DNA of 60,590 bases from Acidimicrobiaceae bacterium (lineage in GTDB: Bacteria > Actinomycetota > Acidimicrobiia > Acidimicrobiales > Aldehydirespiratoraceae): contig VXTM01000030.1 of NCBI GenBank assembly GCA_009837445.1, forward strand, positions 19,061 through 79,650. Direction: 5' to 3'. The notes beneath the pieces are model-generated. The model ran no database searches. It was not told the DNA's origin and saw only the letters and a list, made by a program, of their open reading frames with translations. Position numbers and translations under genes: made by a program. This document shows, one piece after another, positions 54,720 through 60,590 of this stretch (position 1 is its first letter; every line of letters starts with the position of its first letter).

Positions 54720-54902
54720 CTAGCGCATCCAGACTCCGAACGCCCACGCCAACGGGTTTCTGACCATCCCGACCACGATGAACACGCCCAGGAGCACGAC
54801 CATCACCCAGCCGATGGTGTTGGCAAGCTCGCCCCCCAGCATCTGCCGGGCACGCTCCCGCACCCAGACCGTCGCCAGACGGGCTTCATCCCAATCTCTC
54901 AT
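54720..54902 (-). CDS. Small single-pass membrane protein
   Basis: A 60-aa product from ATG 54902, with GGAGAGGAGCG 7 bp upstream. A charged amphipathic N-terminus ('MRDWDEARLATVWVRERARQ') precedes the hydrophobic segment 'TIGWVMVVLLGVFIVVGMV' and a short tail. A longer start at 54932 is possible but lacks such a ribosome binding site. It follows the DUF4268 paralogue 2 on the same strand by 68 bp (upstream of it). Function unknown. Confidence 0.5.
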   Translation of the reverse strand: MRDWDEARLATVWVRERARQMLGGELANTIGWVMVVLLGVFIVVGMVRNPLAWAFGVWMR

Positions 54903-55091
54903 CGGCCTCGCTCCTCTCCATGTTCGTAACATATGCTGGGCAGACGACAGCCGCGTTGGCAGCGGCGCTGCGGGGGCCGAGCGCGAGGCGCAACGAGGTC
55001 AAGGCCAGGCGACGCTTCGCGGTGGGGGCGGCAAGCCTTGCAGCCGGGCTGTGATGCGCCCGAGACCGGGCGTAGTGCGTAGCCTTGTGGC

Positions 55092-55682
55092 GTGCGACGG
55101 GATTCTGGCGGGGACGACGGCGGGCGGGGCGCGGCGGGCCTTGATCTGTCAGAGGCCGAGAAGCGGATCCTGGCCGCGCTGTCGCGGCGGCCGCTCGGGC
55201 TGTACCCGGCTGCGTCGGTGGCGGTGGCCGCCGGGACCGGCAGCGGCGAGACACTGCTGTGCTTGGAGAGGCTGGTCGAGTTGGGCCTGATCACCGGCGC
55301 TTCTGAGCTGGTGCTGGCCCGGCCGGTGCGGCGCGAGGTCGTCTGGCGCCTCGACGTGGCGGCCGCCTGGTCGCAGGTGCCCGATGTGCTGCGTTTCGCG
55401 GAGCTTCCCGACGTGGTGCCCGAACCGATGCCCGACCGCCTCCCGGAGCGTTTCGCGCACCTGTTCTGGTGGGGTGACACGTCGTTGTACGAACTGCCCC
55501 GCCACGCCGACTTCGTCGCGGAGCGCATCCTCGCGTCCTCAGACGTCACGTCGTGGGGGTGGGCGCTCTCGACGCTGCCCTGTGACTCCCTGGAGTTCGT
55601 CGCAGGGCATCCCCACATCCCAGACGACAGGCGCCAGCTCGTCCGCGCCGCATTGGCGAAGCGCCGTGGCTCGCCTCTCTGA
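55092..55682 (+). CDS. Winged-helix antitoxin candidate of an AbiE-type pair
   Basis: A 196-aa protein with a GTG start. 'LSEAEKRILAALSRRPLGLY' and 'GETLLCLERLVELGLI' suggest an N-terminal winged helix; the C-terminal part has 'HLFWWGDTSLYELPRHADFV' and 'RILASSDVTSWGWALSTLP'. It immediately precedes, and overlaps by 17 bp, a nucleotidyltransferase of the AbiEii type, so it probably binds DNA as the antitoxin and represses the pair. It is not a standard AbiEi by eye. Confidence 0.65.
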   Translation: MRRDSGGDDGGRGAAGLDLSEAEKRILAALSRRPLGLYPAASVAVAAGTGSGETLLCLERLVELGLITGASELVLARPVRREVVWRLDVAAAWSQVPDVLRFAELPDVVPEPMPDRLPERFAHLFWWGDTSLYELPRHADFVAERILASSDVTSWGWALSTLPCDSLEFVAGHPHIPDDRRQLVRAALAKRRGSPL

Positions 55683-56340
55683 CTATCGCGACCTGCTGCC
55701 CGAGGGAACGCTCAACGCCTGGCCGGCCGTCGCGGCTGCTCTCCCAGAAGGCGGTTCGCTGATGGGCGGCACAGGCCTGGCGATCTGGCTGCGCCACCGA
55801 CGCAGCGAGGACCTCGACATCTTCTTGCCGGCTCGCTTCGACGTCGATTCGGTACTCTCAGGATTGTCCGCCGCTGGAGAGTTCCTCGTGACGGATGCCT
55901 CACAGCGGCTGATCCGCGGCGTGTTCAACGATGTGAACGTCGACATCGTCGTCGACGACGCAGCGCACCAGCTCGGCCCAACGTTGGAGATAGACGGACT
56001 TCACGTCGCCTCGCTGCAGGACATCGCGGCGGGCAAGTTCAAAGCGATCACCGGCCGCAAGCAACTGCGCGACTTCATCGACATGATGTTCATCGAAACG
56101 GCCGGCGGAATCAACATCGAACAGGCCATCATGCTGCACTTCCGCCGGTACAGCATCGACCTGAGCTACTCCCAGGTCAACGGCGTCCTCGGGCACCTCG
56201 TGGACTTCGGGCCAGTCAAGAGCGACGCCGCCATGGAAGCGATCTTCGGCGCGGACATCAGAGAACGCGTAGTGAACTACTTCACCTCAAGGCAACTCGA
56301 GGTCGCAGCCGCCTTCCAGCAACTGCTCGTCGAGGGCTAG
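55666..56340 (+). CDS. AbiEii/AbiGii-type nucleotidyltransferase toxin
   Basis: A 224-aa protein from GTG 55666. The nucleotidyltransferase signature is 'GGTGLAIWLRHRRSEDLDIF', matching 'GGtaLa..ygHR.S.DiDlf' of the AbiEii family, with the second and third acids in 'VNVDIVVDD'. 'LQDIAAGKFKAITGRKQLRDFIDM' is the conserved K...R...RD.D segment. Such toxins transfer nucleotides to tRNA or other RNA acceptors and block growth during phage infection. It overlaps the candidate antitoxin by 17 bp. The start choice rests on the conserved beginning and overlap; the longer frame is a shadow. Confidence 0.8.
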   Translation: MARLSDYRDLLPEGTLNAWPAVAAALPEGGSLMGGTGLAIWLRHRRSEDLDIFLPARFDVDSVLSGLSAAGEFLVTDASQRLIRGVFNDVNVDIVVDDAAHQLGPTLEIDGLHVASLQDIAAGKFKAITGRKQLRDFIDMMFIETAGGINIEQAIMLHFRRYSIDLSYSQVNGVLGHLVDFGPVKSDAAMEAIFGADIRERVVNYFTSRQLEVAAAFQQLLVEG

Positions 56341-56581
56341 CGCTCGGCCAGATCGAACTGGACGCCTACGTGCACCTCGGCAACGCCGCCGAGACCCCTC
56401 CCCCCTTTACGGACGAGACCTACACCGTCGAAGTCAACGGCAGCAACCGTTCACCCTCTCGGTACCCTTGTAGCAACCCGGAAAGGCACCAGCCCCCAGC
56501 TGGGTCTGGAGGTCGGCGACCCGCGGCCTGCGGCCGTTTCCGGCATGGGTGGCTCCCTCCGGTGCGGGTTGGGGTGTTGCT

Positions 56582-56686
56582 GCCAACAGACACCTGTGAC
56601 CGGCCGAAGGGAGCCATGGGCAGACCCGCCCGCGGGTGTCCCGGTCACTCAAGAGAGGCTGGCTAGCGCCTCCGATGTCTGTTGGC
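56582..56686. repeat. Nested inverted repeat, possible large hairpin
   Basis: Outer arms GCCAACAGACA (56582-56592) and TGTCTGTTGGC (56676-56686) are perfect 11-bp complements. Inside, GTGACCGG (56596-56603) pairs with CCGGTCAC (56641-56648), and further in GACCCGC can pair with GCGGGTGTC. The whole could form a long interrupted stem. It may be a mobile-element end, an att-like site or a structured RNA. Confidence 0.6.
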
Positions 56687-56823
56687 GAGCGGCACGGTAG
56701 CGGCACCCGTCAGAAGGAGCAAGCTCCTCAACCAGCCCACAGCACCGAAGACCGATGCGCTTGCTATGAGCGTCGCAGTAGGGACTGCTAGCAACCGCGT
56801 TTGGCGACACATCTGAAGCGAGC

Positions 56824-56848
56824 GGTTCCAGGGCAACATCTTGGAACC
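56824..56848. promoter_or_regulatory. Inverted repeat upstream of the RCC1 lipoprotein gene
   Basis: GGTTCCA and TGGAACC (7 bp each) around an 11-base spacer, 63 bp before the ATG. It could be an operator or a short terminator; there is no T-run, which favours a protein-binding site. Inference only. Confidence 0.4.
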
Positions 56849-56911
56849 ATCGGCGGCTGCTGGCGTGTTAGTAGTGTCGGAGACGGACGGGTGCATGTCC
56901 TGGGAGGTGAG

Positions 56912-59900
56912 ATGAGTCGATTTCGGCTGGTGGGGATGGTTGTGGCGGTGCTGGCGTTGTTGGCCTCGGCTTGCGGCGGCGACACCGGTGTCGCGTCCGC
57001 GCCGTCGGCTGAGGCTGGGACGCCGGTCACCACCGAGGCCGCCGCGGACGGCCCGTCTGAGGCCGACGACGCTTTGGCCAGTACGACGGTTGCCGCGGCG
57101 GTGGCCGAAGACTCGGAGGGGCCCGACGCCGCCGCCACCATCGACGCCGCCGCCGCAGCCGTCGACGACGACGATGCTGCGATGTTGTTGGCTTCGGCCA
57201 GAGCCGCGGCGGTGCTTGGGGGGCGTTCGGTCCGGGGCGAGGCGACCATTGAGTTGGCGCCGAGCTTTGAGATCTCTACGAGCTTTGAGTCTGATGCCGA
57301 CGGCGATCTCGCTGTGTTGGCCGTACTGCCGCCGGGTGTGGATCCCGACTTCCCCGGCGGCGCCGACGCCGAGATACGCTACGTGGGCGGCGTGGCCTAT
57401 CTGCGGCCCCCGGTCACAGCCGGTGAGTTGGCGGGATTGGATGTTGATGAGGCCTGGTTCGTGGCCGAGCCAGCCTTGGCCGGCGATCCGATGGTACAGG
57501 CTGCGGGATCGGCGGGAGTGGTGTGTGTCTTCTTGCAGACGCTGGAGGAGGTCCCCGAGGAGTGCGACCCGCTGGGCGATGCCGGCGCCTTCCTGGAGGC
57601 CGCCAGCGAGCCCCACATCGTCGGCCGGGACGACATCGGGGGTGTAGAGACCACCAGAGTGCGCTTCACAGTGTCTCTGCTCGATTTGGCCGCAGAGGCC
57701 TTGGACGTGGTGCCCGATGGCGGTGAGGCCGAGACCTCCGATGGCGGCGTCTTTGATGACAGCGTCTCGGACCCGTTTGCTGAGGGGTTTGAGCAGTTCT
57801 TCGGATTCCTGGATGCTGAGTTCGAAGTGGAGGTTTGGATCGACGACGACAGCCTGATCCGGCGCCTGGCCTTCGACCTCGCTTCGATGCTCGCCTCTAT
57901 GGCCGGAGGGGGCGAGGCTGCGCAGATGCCCTCCAGTGTGCTCACGCTGGAGTTCTACGACTTCGACGCCGATATCAGTGTGGACGCCCCGCCGCCCGAC
58001 GCGATCTTCGACGAGGATCTGCTCATCAGCAGCGATGACTACGCCACCTCCGAGGAGTACAACCCCTACGACGGCACCCGCGACGACACGGACCGGCTTG
58101 GGACAGTAGGGTCCGACGTGTCGGCGACGGGATGTCCTGCTGTGGATGGGTCCAGCCCGCGGACCATCGACTTCGACGGCCGTCAGCCGATGTGTATCGA
58201 TTCTGCGGCTGGGTATGTGGCTGTCTTTGACACCAGCGAGGGCGAGATGCGCTTTGTGTTGACCGCATCTGAGACTCCGTTGACGGTCAACAACTTCGTC
58301 ATGCTGGCCCGCTGGGGCTACTACGACGACACCTTGTTGTTCCGAACCGACCCGTCCATCGACATCATCCAGGGCGGCTCACCCCACACCAACACCGCCG
58401 CCGATCCAGGCCCGGGGTACACCATCTCAGATGAACCTGCCTTTGACGAGGATCCCGACACCGGCCAGCTGACTGGGCCGTACCGCTACCAGCCGGGCCA
58501 GCTCGTGATGGCCCGATCAGCCGGACGCGACACCGCTGGAGCGCAGTTCTTTGTGACTGCGGGCCCCAACGCCGCTTTGTTGGACTCCCAGGGCATCTAC
58601 GTGGTGTTCGGCACCACCGACGACGCCGGGCTGGCCGTGGCGGAGTCGATCATCGGCCTGCATGAGCCGGGCGGTGCAATGGGCGGGGCGCCGTCGCGCG
58701 ACGTGACCGTGCACTCAGTCACCATCGAGGAGACCCCCGCACTCCCCCAAGCCGGAGCCCAGCTGGCGGAGCCCGAGCTGGTGGAGCAGGTGCCGGCCGT
58801 CACCGCGGACGCAGAGGGCCATCCCGAGCGCACGTACATGGCTGTGTCTTCGGGCGGGTCACACAGTTGCGCCATAGCCGCCGACAGCACCATCGCCTGC
58901 TGGGGATTCAACGATGCCGGGCAGGCCTCCGCGCCGGCTGGCACGTATAGGGCTGTGTCTTCGGGCGGGTCACACAGTTGCGCCATAGCCGCCGACGACA
59001 GCCTCGTCTGCTGGGGAGACGACTATTCGGCTGAAGCCCCGGCGGGCACTTATAGGGCTGTGTCTTCGGGCGGCTTATTCAGTTGCGCCATAGCTACCGA
59101 CGGCAGCCTCGTCTGCTGGGGAGACGACGTCTGGGGCGCGCTCGACTCGCCTGCTGGTACCTATAGGGCCGTCTCTGCGGGCAGCGAGCACAGTTGCGCG
59201 ATTGCTACCGATGACAGCCTCGTCTGCTGGGGGGCCGACAGCTCAAGGCTCGCTGACGTCCCCGGCGGTGCCTACAGGGCGGTGTCTGCGGGTGGGGACC
59301 ATACTTGTGCTACAGCCGTCGACGGCGGCCTCGTCTGTTGGGAGTCCGTCAACGGCACCCGGGTCGAGGTTCCCGGCGGTGCCTATCAGGCTGTCTCCGT
59401 CGGGACGTTCAGCAGTTGTGCACTCACAGTCGACGGCTCCATCGCCTGCTGGGGAGACGACGTCTGGGGCGAGGCTAAAGCGCCGTCTGGGGTGTACAAG
59501 GCTGTCTCGGTCGGAACGAGCCATAGTTGTGCCCTAGCGGTCGATGACAGCGTCATCTGCTGGGGAGACGTGCTCATGTTGCGGTTGCTCGACGCTCCGG
59601 CCGGCACCTACAAGGCTGTCTCCGTCGGTTCGATCCACAGTTGCGCGGTCGCGACCGACGACACAATCGATTGCTGGGGAATCATCCACGGGCCGATCGA
59701 CTCACCGTCGGGCGCTTACAGGGCTGTGTCCGCGGGCGGGACCCGGAGCTGCGCCATAGCCGCCGACGACACCATCGTCTGCTGGGGACTGATCGGGGCC
59801 GTGCGAGCCGACGTTCCGGCCGGAACCTACATCGACATCTCGGTCGGCGACCAGCACGGCTGCGCCATAGCCGCCGACGACACCATCGTCTGCTGGGGCG

Positions 59901-60412
59901 ACAACGACGCCGGACAGACATCTGCGCCAGCTGGCGCCTACAAGGCTGTCTCTGCGGGCCCGCGATACAACTGCGCCATAGCCGCCGACGACACCATCGT
60001 CTGCTGGGGCGACGAAGTCTTCGGCGCGCTCGACTCGCCGCCTGGAACCTTCGCCGCTGTTGACGCCGGCACAGCCCACAACTGTGCTCTAGCCACCGAC
60101 GGCACGATCACATGTTTGGGCCGCGACCCCTGGAACGCCAACCACTCGGGGGTGGTCGACTCGCCGCCTGGCACCTACGTCGCCGTCTCCGCCGGCTACC
60201 GGCACAGCTGCGCGATAGCAGTTGACGGCACGATCGCCTGCTGGGGCGCCGACGACGGTGGGCTGGTCAATGTCCCGGCCGGCACGTACAAGGCGGTCTC
60301 CGCCGGAGATTTCCACAGCTGTGCCATAGCCACCGACGACACCATCACCTGCTGGGGTCCGTTGCTGCCGCCCGAGGGCGTCCGCTGGGCGAGCCCCGCC
60401 GCTCCGGGATGA
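56912..60412 (+). CDS. Mosaic lipoprotein: LppX-like, cyclophilin and RCC1-like repeats
   Basis: An 1166-aa protein from ATG 56912, preceded by GGGAGG. 'MVVAVLALLASACGG' is a lipoprotein signal with lipobox LASAC. Residues ~90-380 resemble LppX/LprG-type lipid-binding domains ('RGEATIELAPSFEI', 'DDIGGVETTRVRFTVSLLDL'). Residues ~433-606 are a cyclophilin-type domain ('NNFVMLARWGYYDDTLLFRT', 'IIQGGSPHTN', 'GAQFFVTAG'). Fourteen ~37-residue RCC1-like repeats (about 641-1161) follow, each with 'AVSAG..HSCAIA.D....CWG' and two cysteines. It is probably a surface protein. Prolyl isomerase activity is not certain since the catalytic Arg region is altered. An upstream frame start (56801) was rejected. 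Confidence 0.85.
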   Translation: MSRFRLVGMVVAVLALLASACGGDTGVASAPSAEAGTPVTTEAAADGPSEADDALASTTVAAAVAEDSEGPDAAATIDAAAAAVDDDDAAMLLASARAAAVLGGRSVRGEATIELAPSFEISTSFESDADGDLAVLAVLPPGVDPDFPGGADAEIRYVGGVAYLRPPVTAGELAGLDVDEAWFVAEPALAGDPMVQAAGSAGVVCVFLQTLEEVPEECDPLGDAGAFLEAASEPHIVGRDDIGGVETTRVRFTVSLLDLAAEALDVVPDGGEAETSDGGVFDDSVSDPFAEGFEQFFGFLDAEFEVEVWIDDDSLIRRLAFDLASMLASMAGGGEAAQMPSSVLTLEFYDFDADISVDAPPPDAIFDEDLLISSDDYATSEEYNPYDGTRDDTDRLGTVGSDVSATGCPAVDGSSPRTIDFDGRQPMCIDSAAGYVAVFDTSEGEMRFVLTASETPLTVNNFVMLARWGYYDDTLLFRTDPSIDIIQGGSPHTNTAADPGPGYTISDEPAFDEDPDTGQLTGPYRYQPGQLVMARSAGRDTAGAQFFVTAGPNAALLDSQGIYVVFGTTDDAGLAVAESIIGLHEPGGAMGGAPSRDVTVHSVTIEETPALPQAGAQLAEPELVEQVPAVTADAEGHPERTYMAVSSGGSHSCAIAADSTIACWGFNDAGQASAPAGTYRAVSSGGSHSCAIAADDSLVCWGDDYSAEAPAGTYRAVSSGGLFSCAIATDGSLVCWGDDVWGALDSPAGTYRAVSAGSEHSCAIATDDSLVCWGADSSRLADVPGGAYRAVSAGGDHTCATAVDGGLVCWESVNGTRVEVPGGAYQAVSVGTFSSCALTVDGSIACWGDDVWGEAKAPSGVYKAVSVGTSHSCALAVDDSVICWGDVLMLRLLDAPAGTYKAVSVGSIHSCAVATDDTIDCWGIIHGPIDSPSGAYRAVSAGGTRSCAIAADDTIVCWGLIGAVRADVPAGTYIDISVGDQHGCAIAADDTIVCWGDNDAGQTSAPAGAYKAVSAGPRYNCAIAADDTIVCWGDEVFGALDSPPGTFAAVDAGTAHNCALATDGTITCLGRDPWNANHSGVVDSPPGTYVAVSAGYRHSCAIAVDGTIACWGADDGGLVNVPAGTYKAVSAGDFHSCAIATDDTITCWGPLLPPEGVRWASPAAPG

Positions 60413-60522
60413 ACCACAGCACAGCCCGGCTTCACCGCAAGGCGCGTTCCTGGCTATGGGGCTGTCATCGGCCGCGCGAGTTCGGGGTCCCGCGCCCGGC
60501 TGGATCGTTGCGCTCATAGCCG

Positions 60523-60590
60523 AGATGCTCGGCCATCTCAGATGCTCGGCCATCTCAGATGCTCGGCCATCTCAGATGCTCGGCCATCTC
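60523..60590. repeat. Tandem 17-bp repeat at the window edge
   Basis: Four exact head-to-tail copies of AGATGCTCGGCCATCTC, running off the window. Each unit contains the inverted repeat AGATG-CTCGGC-CATCT. The copy number beyond the edge is unknown; such arrays commonly break assemblies. It begins 110 bp after the stop of the RCC1-like lipoprotein gene. Confidence 0.95.

Larger units (their letters stand above)
56341..56911. other. Right border region with nested inverted repeats
   Basis: About 570 bp with no strong gene. It holds a nested palindrome at 56582-56686 and a hairpin at 56824-56848, listed separately. A 49-codon minus-strand frame (from ATG 56812 to a stop at 56663) encodes a hydrophobic peptide ('LLAVPTATLIASASVFGAVG'), but it has no ribosome binding site and I do not count it as a gene. 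Confidence 0.45.

Noticed and set aside
56663..56812. 49-codon hydrophobic minus-strand ORF
   Set aside because: No ribosome binding site and no recognisable family; could be chance in GC-rich DNA.
58845..60396. DNA tandem repeats in the lipoprotein gene as a separate element
   Set aside because: They follow the ~37-codon protein repeat in frame and are explained by the RCC1-like blades.
28359..60590. Search by eye for a second copy of the tRNA-Glu 3' end (attR)
   Set aside because: No match to the TTCAAATCCCGT region was found; a computed repeat search is needed.

Overview
The window is high-GC, gene-dense DNA from an actinomycete. The lineage markers are an S-(hydroxymethyl)mycothiol dehydrogenase, a DUF3039 protein, an ATP-dependent LigB-type ligase, an LppX-like lipoprotein domain and a relic of an F420-type PPOX enzyme. 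Acidimicrobiia is plausible, but this is inference because there is no rRNA or phylogenetic marker to settle it. Both window edges lie in repeats: an RCC1-like gene cut at position 1, and a 17-bp tandem array running off the right edge.

Region 1 (1-28,358) is housekeeping chromosome. It has an acyl-CoA dehydrogenase, a nitronate monooxygenase-like flavoenzyme and a class V aminotransferase on the plus strand. A minus-strand run follows (EngB GTPase, Fpg-like glycosylase, haloalkane dehalogenase-like hydrolase, guanine deaminase, threonine aldolase), then a second minus-strand run (DUF2277, Pcm methyltransferase, a propeller-like protein, a YczE/YitT-like membrane protein). Next come a mycothiol-dependent formaldehyde dehydrogenase with a broken metallo-hydrolase partner, and an AlkD-like repair protein facing a long minus-strand run (SurE, ABC-F, LigB, DUF3039, a PG-binding-like protein, a HhH glycosylase). 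A two-component system, a secreted amine oxidase, ValS, a SpoU-type methyltransferase, a K+ channel and tRNA-Gln/tRNA-Glu complete the region. Four copies of a 44-46-bp doubly palindromic element sit between these genes.

Region 2 (28,359-56,340) starts at the 3' end of tRNA-Glu, where composition turns more AT-rich, and reads as a decayed genomic island full of defence-type genes. In order: a DprA-like/ComF-like phosphoribosyltransferase pair; a dead tyrosine integrase; a membrane protein; a dead Mrr-like restriction nuclease; a DISARM-like cluster (DrmE-like, DrmA helicase, DrmB DUF1998, a small ORF, and a COG1743/DUF1156-like adenine methylase where class 2 DISARM has a cytosine methylase and DrmC); a HEPN-like protein in an apparent operon with a 1343-aa nuclease-STAND ATPase; an unknown 349-aa protein; IS and TIGR04141 relics; two divergent DUF4268 nuclease-like paralogues around a dead PPOX gene; and an AbiE-type toxin-antitoxin pair.

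Region 3 (56,341-60,590) holds a large nested hairpin and a 1166-aa lipoprotein that joins an LppX-like domain, a cyclophilin domain and 14 RCC1-like repeats, followed by the terminal tandem repeat.
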